From: Bacteroidales bacterium
GTDB taxonomy: Bacteria; Bacteroidota; Bacteroidia; Bacteroidales; Dysgonomonadaceae
DNA: 7,689 nt
Reading direction: 5' to 3'
Assembly: GCA_012518155.1 (NCBI GenBank)
Contig: JAAYTC010000158.1
Span: forward strand, 1 to 7,689
The notes beneath the pieces were generated by a model, which saw nothing but the letters and a program-made list of their open reading frames with translations, had not been told where the DNA came from and did not search any database. The position numbers and the translations under genes are program-made. Shown piece by piece: positions 1-6,229 of the stretch (the first letter of the stretch is position 1; each line of letters starts with the position of its first letter).

Positions 1-1086
1 CTCCCCGTGGATATTCACCCCGATACCGCCACACACGTAGTGAGCCGCGGGTGCCACCGGAATCATCTCTCGGGTAATGTCGATGCCGTAAGAGAGGCAT
101 TTTTCATAAATGGTAGGGAAATGGCGTTTGGTCTCCTCCCCGTTTTTATGGGTCACGTCCAAGTAGACATGCTCTTCCCCTCGTTCCTTCATTTCGGAGT
201 CGATGGCACGTGCAACGATATCTCGTGGAGCGAGCGAATCCCGCTCATCATATTTGTGCATGAACTCCTTTCCATCGAGTGTTTTTAAGATACCTCCATA
301 CCCCCTCATCGCCTCGGTTATAAGGAACGAGGGACGCGCACCGGGATGATAGAGTGCCGTGGGGTGAAACTGCACGAACTCCATTCCCTTCACCTCCCCT
401 TTTGCACGAGCTACCATAGCGATTCCGTCGCCGGTTGCCACGTCGGGGTTGGTCGTAGTTTGGTAAACGGCACCGATACCACCGGTAGCCATTAAGGTTA
501 CCCTCGAAAGAAAAGTGTCGATTTCACCGGTGTCGCCGTTAAGAATATACGCGCCATAACATTCGATACCCGGCGTGTGCCGAGTAACAATCTGTCCCAT
601 ATGATGCTGGGTAAGCACCTCGATCGCGAAATGACGTTCATACAGTTCAATATTGGGATGGTTCCTGACAGCCTCTATCAGGCTCATCTGTATTTCCGCC
701 CCCGTTTTATCCTTATGATGCAAGATGCGAAAATCGGAGTGCCCCCCCTCCCGGTGCAGGTCGAAGTTACCATGATCGTCCTTGTCAAAATCTACTCCCC
801 ATCGAATCAGTTCTCGAATTTGTTCGGGTGCTTCACGCACCACCTTTTCCACCACTTTCGCGTCGCACAGGCCGGCACCGGCATCCAACGTATCAGCAAT
901 ATGGTTTTCGAAGTGGTCCCAAGGATTGGTCACCGAGGCGATTCCTCCTTGCGCGTAGTAAGTGTTAGCGTCCTCCAGCGGGTTTTTGGCCACGATAGCC
1001 ACCGAGCCATGCCGGGCCACTTTCAGCGCGAAGCTCATACCGGCTATCCCGGAACCAATCACCAAAAAATCGTATCTATATGTCAT
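1..1086 (-). CDS. nadB: L-aspartate oxidase, N-terminal 362 codons (3' end cut by window edge)
   Basis: Cytoplasmic FAD enzyme that oxidises L-aspartate to iminoaspartate, which quinolinate synthase (NadA) uses in de novo NAD synthesis. I translated the minus strand from the ATG at 1086; the frame stays open to base 1. The FAD-binding Rossmann motif GSGIAG is at residues 11-16, followed by the NadB signature YAQGGIA at 44-50. REGGHS is near 112-117, QFHPTALYHP has its histidine at 241, LAPRDIVARAID has its arginine at 288, and PAAHYVCGGI has its histidine at 349. These match known active-site positions of E. coli NadB (about E121, H244, R290 and H351). REGGHS and the arginine/histidine context separate it from the related SdhA/FrdA flavoproteins. 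Family members are about 520-540 residues, so roughly 160 C-terminal residues are missing. There is no clear Shine-Dalgarno. It lies 125 bases downstream of the plug-domain gene on the same strand, so co-transcription is possible, but I see no functional link between the two. Confidence 0.96.
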   Translation of the reverse strand, partial: MTYRYDFLVIGSGIAGMSFALKVARHGSVAIVAKNPLEDANTYYAQGGIASVTNPWDHFENHIADTLDAGAGLCDAKVVEKVVREAPEQIRELIRWGVDFDKDDHGNFDLHREGGHSDFRILHHKDKTGAEIQMSLIEAVRNHPNIELYERHFAIEVLTQHHMGQIVTRHTPGIECYGAYILNGDTGEIDTFLSRVTLMATGGIGAVYQTTTNPDVATGDGIAMVARAKGEVKGMEFVQFHPTALYHPGARPSFLITEAMRGYGGILKTLDGKEFMHKYDERDSLAPRDIVARAIDSEMKERGEEHVYLDVTHKNGEETKRHFPTIYEKCLSYGIDITREMIPVAPAAHYVCGGIGVNIHGE

Positions 1087-1198
1087 CTTCTATTCATCCT
1101 ACAATCCAGCTGCTTCGTTAGCCGAGAAAACCTGCATACATTAATTTCAATTCCTGCTGTTACACGCGTTTATCGAGCGAAGCACTCTTTACATGTCA

Positions 1199-1206
1199 CA
1201 AAAATA
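1199..1206 (-). promoter_or_regulatory. possible -7 box for nadB
   Basis: On the minus strand these bases read TATTTTTG, a match to the Bacteroidota -7 consensus TAnnTTTG. They sit about 112 bases ahead of the nadB start codon and just past the stop codon of the upstream gene. No TTTG or TTG is seen at the expected 19-21 base spacing, so this is a weak candidate. The 125-base gap (1087-1211) holds no convincing terminator; the only hairpin noticed is a 5-bp stem without a T-run. Confidence 0.25.
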
Positions 1207-1211
1207 AACAA

Positions 1212-3863
1212 TTATTTGTTGTTGCTCTCTACCGGGATATCTTTTGTAAAGTAGATGATTTTCCCTTCGCCGGTAACACCCTCTCCTATCACTTGATAGG
1301 TGGTGGGGGTATCCGCCGAATAAAACTCGACAACCGCTTTTCCTGTTCGGGAAAAGTGCACGTTAGGTTTCCAGTAGATCGTGGTTCGAAAATCGGGCTC
1401 CGAAGAGGCTACCTCCTCCGGTGTTTCGTACTTCGGCGAATAAAACTCCGCGGCTTGTTGGTACCCCAACGGCTGAATTCGGTCGATATTTGGCGACATA
1501 CTATTTTTTTGTTCAAAGCCACTTTTGGTGGTTATTACTACTGCTCCGCTCGTGTTGGGATAATACCCTAACATAAACGTGTTATCTTTCATGACAAACA
1601 GGTTATCGATAGAGTTCACGTCGATTGCATCGAGTTGATCAAAAAAATCTTCATAAACCATGTCATCGATTACGAATAAAACCGGACTATCCGATCGGGT
1701 GGTCGTCACTCGATCGGATTTCACGATAATCCCCGGGCTCGATATCAGCAGTGAGCGCAAGCTGCTAACTTTCCTTTTTTCAATATCCTCCGCGCTAATT
1801 AAACCGGTAGAGGAGATAGGAGAGTAGAACTTCGATTTCGTGTACTGTTCTTGTCTTGAGGCTGTAACTAGCACCTCCCCCAGCATGATTGTCCGGATTC
1901 CATGTTTTAAAGAATACTCATCGTTTGCCTTTTTCAAATATTCATCGATATCATAATTAGCCGGGTAGTCGGCCTCCCCCCTAAAGGGCAATGTAGCGAA
2001 AGAAGATGAGGGGAAAGTTTCCTCCTCTAGATGGATAAGGTTACGGCTGCTCCCTTTTTTACTTATCGATTGTACCGTGATCTGGGTTCCTTCGGGGTAT
2101 TCCACCATAAACATGAAACGTCCTTTATTATCAGCCAAGGTAGTTTCGGTACTTAATAACGTGTCAAGTGTCGCGATCAGCGTTATTTCTCCCTCCTCCA
2201 TGCTTCTCAGCAGTGCTTCCGTTCTCCCTTTTATTTCCTGAAACAGCTCGGGTTGAAAATTATCCGGCGTACGTATCTCTCCTTTTAGTACGCGTGGAAT
2301 ATCATATCTTCTCCACCCTTGGGTTGTCATCAACGCGTCGAGTGCCAACCGATCGGTCGGATGGCCGGTAAAATAACGCGCGGGCGACTCGATATAACCT
2401 TGAAGTTCGGAAGAGAGCAAAAGCGTTGATATTAAGTTATTTGTTGTGTCGTGAACCACCCGGTTCTTATCGGTCACCGAAAGAGAAAAGTTATCATAGG
2501 CCGAGACAGTATCCACCCCCTCCAATTCAACGGTAAGTGCGATCCGTTCTCGTGGCTGATACACCGATGCTGAAAGTTCTGTTTTCACTTCCGCGAAATC
2601 TTTTTCGTTGTGATTGAATATTAACCGCTCGCTAAGTATCTCCAAGTTTTTGTTAAGCAGCAGGAAACCGGTAATCCCCGACGGGAAAGCCTCCTCGGGG
2701 AAGGCATAGCTATCGGTTTCCGGCGACCAGGGCTTATGGTAAAGCGGGAAGCCTTTATTATGGATAAGCAGCGAAACAGAATCGTCGGGAGCATCAGCCC
2801 CTTTTAGCAGTGTGACTAAAACCCGATCGCTGCCTCGCCGCATGCTCACCGTCCTTGCGCGGGGTTCTGCCGCGGGTAGATCGATTCGCTTGACCGTGCC
2901 GTTTTTGGTTTCACACACGGCGTAATACGTTTCATCCGGCTCCACGGAAAGATGGAATGACCCCATGCCTAACTTGTAGGAGGTAAATACCGCGACCTCC
3001 TCGTCGTTAGAATTGTAAACAGCCCCTGTTACCCTCTCCCCCAAGCCGGCAGAATTAATGGCCTTAAATCCCACGCGACAGGTGTGGCCCGGGATCAAGT
3101 ATCCCCCCTCGGGATGAAACGTGATATCGACATCTTCCGGGGCGTATGGAATCGCGAAATAACGGTTATATATTCGTCCCTCGTGAACGATACCCAGTAA
3201 AAGGTTTCGGTTGTTTCTACGTCTCGTTAACGAAAACGACCAGCTGTAGTTAGTTTCGCCCTTAGGCGCGAGCGTGCGGGTAGTTTCATCGGAGAGCTTC
3301 ACGGTCACGATCTCCGGTGCAACCGTGTCTGTATTGATGCGGTTCACGAATCGAAAATTAACATCGACTCGGTTATTCTCGATTTTAAAGTTCGCGATGG
3401 GCTCTATTTGCAGGGAGTAGGGATCGAACACGCTGATTTTTTTCTTGAAAAACGCTTCATTTCCTCGATTTCTCGCGTATCGGGTATATGCTCGCAGCGT
3501 GTAGTCCCCTTCGGCCAGATCCTCCTCCAAGTCGATGTAACCCGAGTAAACCCCCAAGCTATCGGGTCGGATCTTCACTCGTTTCACCAACTCTTCAAAC
3601 GGGGTAAAAAGCTCTAAATAGATATATCGGCTCAAAAAAGCGGGATGGCCGCTCGCTGCATCAAGCAGGTGGATGCGCGACCAAATTCGCTCTCCCGAAA
3701 TATAGGTTGATTTATCGGTTTGAACATATATTTTTTCATGCGGGAAGGAGATCAGTTGCTCGTTGAGATGATTGATAACCGGATCTAGCTCCCGCGCATT
3801 TTCCTGCGCGAACGCGTAGGGCATACAATAAATAAAAAAGAGGATGAAAATAGTTTTTTTCAT
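1212..3863 (-). CDS. exported MG2-like / TonB plug-domain protein without a beta-barrel
   Basis: An 883-residue protein starting at ATG 3863. Residues 1-19 form a Sec signal peptide (MKK start, hydrophobic core, likely cleavage after AFA before QE). Residues about 40-147 resemble the MG2 domain of alpha-2-macroglobulins (EKIYVQTDKSTYISGERIW, then GEGDYTLRAYT-like strands). Further beta-sandwich segments follow, with HPEGGYLIPG near 250-259. From about 655 to 780 it has a TonB-dependent-receptor plug domain: LGEVLVTAS, then SLRSLLISSPGI, VLFVIDDMV and a closing GAVVITTKSG. After the plug there is no 22-strand barrel, only about 100 residues with a final macroglobulin-like strand set (PDFRTTIYWKPNV, GKAVVEFYSADTP). 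This layout recurs in Bacteroidota proteins annotated as plug-domain or carboxypeptidase-regulatory-like proteins of unknown role. By inference it lies in the periplasm or at the outer membrane; it should not transport by itself. It is transcribed divergently from the gene at 4064. Confidence 0.85.
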   Translation of the reverse strand: MKKTIFILFFIYCMPYAFAQENARELDPVINHLNEQLISFPHEKIYVQTDKSTYISGERIWSRIHLLDAASGHPAFLSRYIYLELFTPFEELVKRVKIRPDSLGVYSGYIDLEEDLAEGDYTLRAYTRYARNRGNEAFFKKKISVFDPYSLQIEPIANFKIENNRVDVNFRFVNRINTDTVAPEIVTVKLSDETTRTLAPKGETNYSWSFSLTRRRNNRNLLLGIVHEGRIYNRYFAIPYAPEDVDITFHPEGGYLIPGHTCRVGFKAINSAGLGERVTGAVYNSNDEEVAVFTSYKLGMGSFHLSVEPDETYYAVCETKNGTVKRIDLPAAEPRARTVSMRRGSDRVLVTLLKGADAPDDSVSLLIHNKGFPLYHKPWSPETDSYAFPEEAFPSGITGFLLLNKNLEILSERLIFNHNEKDFAEVKTELSASVYQPRERIALTVELEGVDTVSAYDNFSLSVTDKNRVVHDTTNNLISTLLLSSELQGYIESPARYFTGHPTDRLALDALMTTQGWRRYDIPRVLKGEIRTPDNFQPELFQEIKGRTEALLRSMEEGEITLIATLDTLLSTETTLADNKGRFMFMVEYPEGTQITVQSISKKGSSRNLIHLEEETFPSSSFATLPFRGEADYPANYDIDEYLKKANDEYSLKHGIRTIMLGEVLVTASRQEQYTKSKFYSPISSTGLISAEDIEKRKVSSLRSLLISSPGIIVKSDRVTTTRSDSPVLFVIDDMVYEDFFDQLDAIDVNSIDNLFVMKDNTFMLGYYPNTSGAVVITTKSGFEQKNSMSPNIDRIQPLGYQQAAEFYSPKYETPEEVASSEPDFRTTIYWKPNVHFSRTGKAVVEFYSADTPTTYQVIGEGVTGEGKIIYFTKDIPVESNNK

Positions 3864-3907
3864 GCCAAATGAATCATTAAGAGGTTAGTCAGGGATATCA
3901 TCTGAAA

Positions 3908-3915
3908 CAAAGATA
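3908..3915 (-). promoter_or_regulatory. -7 box of the promoter for the plug-domain gene
   Basis: The minus strand reads TATCTTTG, a perfect TAnnTTTG, 45 bases ahead of the ATG at 3863. No good TTTG is found 19-21 bases further upstream, so the -33 element is weak. The position and exact match make it the best candidate in the divergent region. Confidence 0.5.
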
Positions 3916-3976
3916 ACGGTTTTTTTTATACCTCGATTCCTAAATTGATCTGCCGTAGTTAAAAACAGCGCTATTA

Positions 3977-4007
3977 TTGCATTTGTTGCTATAAAATGTT
4001 TTCTTTG
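3977..4007 (+). promoter_or_regulatory. possible promoter of the carboxypeptidase-regulatory-domain gene
   Basis: TTG at 3977-3979, a 20-base spacer, then TTTCTTTG at 4000-4007, which matches TAnnTTTG except at the second base. It lies 56 bases ahead of the ATG at 4064. It shares the 200-base gap with the minus-strand promoter at 3908-3915, so the two genes could be controlled together. Confidence 0.35.
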
Positions 4008-4063
4008 TGCAACGTTCAGCAGAAACCGATTCATGGGATATTTATTATTGAAACTTTCGACGC

Positions 4064-5332
4064 ATGAAGCAGTTGCCCTTTTTTCTTCTTTTGCTCTGCT
4101 CCTTATTTTTCGTGAGCACGCGGGGCTTACATTCAGCCCAGCAACAAGACCCCACCTACATGTTAAGAGGGAGGGTGTTGGGCGGCGATACCAATCAGCC
4201 CTTGGTTAACGCCAGCATCACGGTTGATCGAGCAAACGTTTCAAGCGTCACTAACCAAGACGGTTATTTTTCGATACGTGTACCCGTCTCAACCCGCAAT
4301 TCGAGCCTCGTCATTCGACACCTCGGTTACGAAAACCGAGAGGTTCCGATAATCACGCTAATTGACAACCCCAACAATCATATCATGCTAATTCCTGCTT
4401 CCATTGAGCTCAGTGAGGTAGAAGTGGTGTCGGGCGATGGAACAAAACTGGTACAAGAGGCATTGTTACGAATTCCCCAAAATTATCCCGATGACCCCTC
4501 CATGATGGTAGCATTTTATCGCGAATCGGTAAAGAAGGGATCTCGTCACATCTCCCTCGTGGAAGCGGTGTTAGATATCTACAAAGCATCGTACCGGTCG
4601 TATAGCAACGATCAATCCCGGATCTACATCGGTAGAAAGGCGACCGATATTTCGCCTCGCGATACCGTTTTAATGAAATTTCAAGGAGGCATAAGCGACG
4701 CTTTGATGCTGGATATCGCGAAAAATCCAGAAATTGTTTTTGGAACAGATGGAACGGAATACGAGTATCATATCGATGGTTTAATCAGCATTAATAACGA
4801 ACCCCACTACGTTATTTCATTCACCCCTCGCCAGGGGATCCCTCATATTCTTTTCAGGGGCACCATTTACCTGGAGGCTCAATCTCTTGCCTTTGCTCGC
4901 ATGGAGTTTAACATGAACGTGGAAGATAGAAAAGATGCCGCGAACATATTTATTCGCCGGAAGCCCTCCCGCATGAGGGTTGAAGTAACTAACGCTCAAT
5001 ACGTGGTGGACTTTACAGAAAGCAACGGAAAATGGTTTTTTAATTACAGTGCCACCGAAGTGGGATTCCGGGTTCGGTGGACGAACCGGTTCTTTGGTCT
5101 GTTTGCTACTACCTACACCATCGGATCAGAGATAGCCATCACCGACAGGTATGCCAACAACGTGGTTCGATTCCCTCGAAACGAGCGAATCAGGTCGACC
5201 GACGTGATCGCTGAAAAAGTAGAACATTTCCTCGACCCGGACTTTTGGGGAGAGTATAACGTGATCGAACCCGATCAAGAGATAACGGACGCGATTAAAC
5301 GGCTGAGCGGGAAACTGCAGCGACGCGAATAA
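4064..5332 (+). CDS. exported carboxypeptidase-like regulatory domain protein
   Basis: A 422-residue protein with an N-terminal signal peptide (residues 1 to about 25: lysine near the start, then a run of L/F and a small-residue cleavage area near HSAQQQ). Residues about 32-110 form a carboxypeptidase D regulatory-like beta-sandwich: LRGRVLGGDTNQPLVNASI, then SVTNQDGYFSIRVP and LVIRHLGYE. This is the fold found at the N-terminus of SusC-type receptors. It is followed by IELSEVEVVSGDG, like the linker into a plug domain, but no plug or barrel comes after it. Residues about 125-415 are a beta-rich region without a named catalytic motif, ending in FWGEYNVIEPDQEITDAIKRL, a C-terminal pattern I recall from this Bacteroidota family, which resembles DUF5686-type proteins. 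The function is unknown; a cell-envelope location is inferred. The start codon is chosen because the signal peptide follows at once. No Shine-Dalgarno is seen. It is divergent from the plug-domain gene and ends about 120 bases before rpsO, with no strong terminator between. Confidence 0.85.
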   Translation: MKQLPFFLLLLCSLFFVSTRGLHSAQQQDPTYMLRGRVLGGDTNQPLVNASITVDRANVSSVTNQDGYFSIRVPVSTRNSSLVIRHLGYENREVPIITLIDNPNNHIMLIPASIELSEVEVVSGDGTKLVQEALLRIPQNYPDDPSMMVAFYRESVKKGSRHISLVEAVLDIYKASYRSYSNDQSRIYIGRKATDISPRDTVLMKFQGGISDALMLDIAKNPEIVFGTDGTEYEYHIDGLISINNEPHYVISFTPRQGIPHILFRGTIYLEAQSLAFARMEFNMNVEDRKDAANIFIRRKPSRMRVEVTNAQYVVDFTESNGKWFFNYSATEVGFRVRWTNRFFGLFATTYTIGSEIAITDRYANNVVRFPRNERIRSTDVIAEKVEHFLDPDFWGEYNVIEPDQEITDAIKRLSGKLQRRE

Positions 5333-5382
5333 CAAAATAAAGCCTCGTTCGCGGAAAAAGTTCGGAAAAAATGAACAAACGG

Positions 5383-5413
5383 TTTGTAGTTACCTTTTTT
5401 AGGCGTATCTTTG
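5383..5413 (+). promoter_or_regulatory. rpsO promoter
   Basis: TTTG at 5383-5386, a 19-base spacer, then TATCTTTG at 5406-5413, an exact match to the Bacteroidota housekeeping sigma consensus. Transcription should begin near 5419, giving a leader of about 35 bases before the rpsO ATG. A 13-base inverted repeat (ACAAAC-G-GTTTGT, 5375-5387) overlaps the -33 element. Confidence 0.82.
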
Positions 5414-5453
5414 CAAGCCAAAAATGTTTTAAAAGTAATAGTTACAAACAAGC

Positions 5454-5723
5454 ATGTATTTAGATTCTGCAAAAAAGAAGGAGATCTTCGCCAAATACGG
5501 GAAGTCTAACACTGATACTGGCTCACCAGAAGCACAGATAGCATTGTTTTCCCACCGTATTTCGCATTTGACTGGACATTTAAAGTCAAACAAAAAAGAT
5601 TATAACACCGAAAGAGCACTGAGAATTTTAGTCGGCAAGCGCCGTCGTTTACTGGATTACTTGGTCGAGAAGGATATCGAAAGGTATCGTTCCATTATCA
5701 AGGAATTAGGTATCCGGAAGTAA
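5454..5723 (+). CDS. rpsO: 30S ribosomal protein uS15
   Basis: An 89-residue protein, the normal full length for uS15, which binds the central domain of 16S rRNA early in assembly of the small subunit. Visible signatures are YGKSNTDTGSPEAQIALFSHRISHLTGHLKSNKKDY (residues about 15-50) and LRILVGKRRRLLDYL (about 56-70), the conserved uS15 block. The start MYLDSAKK is typical of Bacteroidales versions. There is no Shine-Dalgarno ahead of the ATG; the leader is A/T-rich, as is usual in this phylum. With its own consensus promoter and a terminator 18 bases past the stop codon, it is a single-gene transcription unit. uS15 represses its own mRNA in several bacteria, but I see only a small 4-bp hairpin in the short leader and no clear mimic of its rRNA site. 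Confidence 0.99.
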   Translation: MYLDSAKKKEIFAKYGKSNTDTGSPEAQIALFSHRISHLTGHLKSNKKDYNTERALRILVGKRRRLLDYLVEKDIERYRSIIKELGIRK

Positions 5724-5740
5724 TTTTCTCGGAAAAATTT

Positions 5741-5775
5741 AAAAAAAGGCAGATCCCCGTGATTTGCCTTTTTTT
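5741..5775 (+). terminator. intrinsic terminator of rpsO
   Basis: Seven A residues then GGCAGAT (5741-5754), the loop CCCCGTG, then ATTTGCC and seven T residues (5762-5775). The arms pair along their whole length with one G-U pair. The matching A and T runs mean it could also work on the minus strand, but no minus-strand gene ends here. Confidence 0.9.
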
Positions 5776-5796
5776 GTTTGACACGTTCGTTTCTCC

Positions 5797-5875
5797 CCGG
5801 CCGGCCACTCACTTTTTTTCACAAACGTTGACGCGTATATTTTTTCTCATCGCGTAAGTAAAAAAAACCGGCCGG
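5797..5875. repeat. spaced CCGGCCGG inverted repeat with inner hairpin
   Basis: CCGGCCGG occurs at 5797-5804 and again at 5868-5875; each copy is its own reverse complement, so the two can pair with each other or cruciform alone. A run of seven T (5813-5819) faces a run of eight A (5860-5867). Inside, ACGCG (5831-5835) faces CGCGT (5851-5855). A folded RNA or DNA could stack these three stems with bulges. The high-GC arms stand out in an otherwise AT-rich gap. Function unknown. Confidence 0.5.
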
Positions 5876-5940
5876 AACAAAATAAACACAACAGACACGT
5901 TATCAACCAATTGGCGACATGTTCACTTTTTCACGCTTTC

Positions 5941-5977
5941 AAAACATATTCTATAACTATGTTTTATAATATGTTTT
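5941..5977. repeat. AT-rich TATGTTTT repeat cluster upstream of promoter
   Basis: AAAACATA (5941-5948) and TATGTTTT (5958-5965) form an inverted repeat with a 9-base spacer. TATGTTTT appears a third time at 5970-5977, a direct repeat spaced by 12 bases. The group ends 5 bases before the -33 element at 5983, so it could be an activator or repressor site or an AT-rich upstream element. Confidence 0.45.
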
Positions 5978-5982
5978 TTTAT

Positions 5983-6013
5983 TTTGTGAATTCAAAATAG
6001 TCCCCTATCTTTG
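5983..6013 (+). promoter_or_regulatory. consensus promoter P1 for the candidate small RNA
   Basis: TTTG at 5983-5986, a 19-base spacer, then TATCTTTG at 6006-6013. Both elements and the spacing are identical to those of the rpsO promoter. A start point near 6020 is expected, at a TATCGATA palindrome (6014-6021). No coding sequence follows before the terminator at 6072-6106. Confidence 0.75.
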
Positions 6014-6019
6014 TATCGA

Positions 6020-6106
6020 TAACCTAAAACAATCTTTTTCACCTTAAAAATAGTATCACGTTAACCAATACAAAAGGGGCCTTCTCGATCGAGGTGGCCT
6101 CTTTTT
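6020..6106 (+). ncRNA. candidate small RNA or regulatory leader ending in a terminator
   Basis: Bounded by a consensus promoter and an intrinsic terminator, with no ATG in the 58 bases between 6014 and 6071, this stretch would give an RNA of about 87 nt. The first part is U- and A-rich and looks unstructured; the last part is the terminator hairpin. Bases 6077-6091 of the hairpin can pair with 6209-6223, the ribosome-binding region of the following regulator gene. It may be a separate small RNA, or an attenuated leader when polymerase reads through. I do not recognise it as a known RNA family, and exact ends are inferred. Confidence 0.5.
6072..6106 (+). terminator. intrinsic terminator/attenuator ahead of the regulator gene
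   Basis: AAAAGGGGCC (6072-6081) pairs with GGCCTCTTTT (6096-6105) over ten positions, including one G-T. After a T-T mismatch and a T-G pair, the inner CTC/GAG stem closes a GATC loop (6087-6090). A T-rich tail follows. It ends no protein gene: the last one, rpsO, has its own terminator more than 300 bases earlier. Confidence 0.78.
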
Positions 6107-6126
6107 CTGTTAAAATTTAGGATCTC

Positions 6127-6158
6127 TTGCATTTTGTCACGAAATAAAACTATATTTG
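6127..6158 (+). promoter_or_regulatory. promoter P2 of the XylR-type regulator gene
   Basis: TTG at 6127-6129, a 21-base spacer, then TATATTTG at 6151-6158, a perfect TAnnTTTG. It lies downstream of the terminator, so this transcript would lack the terminator arm. A start near 6165 gives a leader of about 65 bases. The candidate operator at 6137-6150 fills the spacer. Confidence 0.55.
6137..6150 (+). promoter_or_regulatory. candidate operator, copy 1 (TCACGAAATAAAAC)
   Basis: This 14-base sequence matches 13 of 14 bases of TCACGAAATATAAC at 7490-7503, ahead of the transporter gene. It lies between the -33 and -7 elements of P2, where a bound protein would be expected to block transcription, as in autorepression. 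That the adjacent regulator binds it is inferred from position only. Confidence 0.4.
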
Positions 6159-6213
6159 AGGAATAAATCAATTGTTTTCCGTGATATGAACAACTTATTT
6201 CTTTTAAATGATC

Positions 6214-6220
6214 GAGGAGG
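6214..6220 (+). promoter_or_regulatory. strong Shine-Dalgarno of the regulator gene
   Basis: GAGGAGG, 9 bases ahead of the ATG at 6230. It decides the start: the nearby ATGs at 6186 and 6208 are out of frame. No other gene start in this window has such a site. It lies within the segment (6209-6223) complementary to the upstream terminator arm. Confidence 0.7.
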
Positions 6221-6229
6221 CCCATTCTG

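Larger units (their letters stand above)
5776..6229. other. 454-base gene-free interval with several structured elements
   Basis: I see no open frame of useful length with a credible start on either strand, and no tRNA- or rRNA-like sequence. The interval instead holds, in order: a spaced CCGGCCGG inverted repeat (5797-5875), a CCAATTGG palindrome (5907-5914), an AT-rich group of TATGTTTT repeats (5941-5977), a perfect promoter (5983-6013), a short untranslated stretch ending in an intrinsic terminator (to 6106), a second promoter (6127-6158) and a strong Shine-Dalgarno (6214-6220). The elements are listed separately. Confidence 0.75.

Noticed and set aside
1139..1185. Possible terminator between the plug-domain gene and nadB
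   Set aside because: The only hairpin (GAGTG-CTT-CGCTC on the minus strand, near 1175) has five pairs and is not followed by a T-run.
577..1254. Long plus-strand open frame (225 codons) opposite nadB
   Set aside because: The minus strand carries clear NadB motifs throughout, and the plus-strand translation resembles no protein family and lacks a promoter or start context. It is an antisense shadow of a coding region.
5333..5382. Possible terminator after the carboxypeptidase-regulatory-domain gene
   Set aside because: Only a 4-bp GTTC/GAAC stem with an A-rich loop is seen, with no T-tract after it; not enough to call.
5414..5453. rpsO leader as a uS15 autoregulatory RNA
   Set aside because: The leader is only about 35 bases and shows just a GTAA-TAG-TTAC stem. 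Known uS15-binding leaders are larger, with junctions or pseudoknots, and there is no mimic of the rRNA site.
5776..6229. CRISPR array, tRNA, or insertion-sequence remnant in the gene-free interval
   Set aside because: There are no regularly spaced repeats of CRISPR length, no tRNA cloverleaf arms, and no transposase fragment in any frame.
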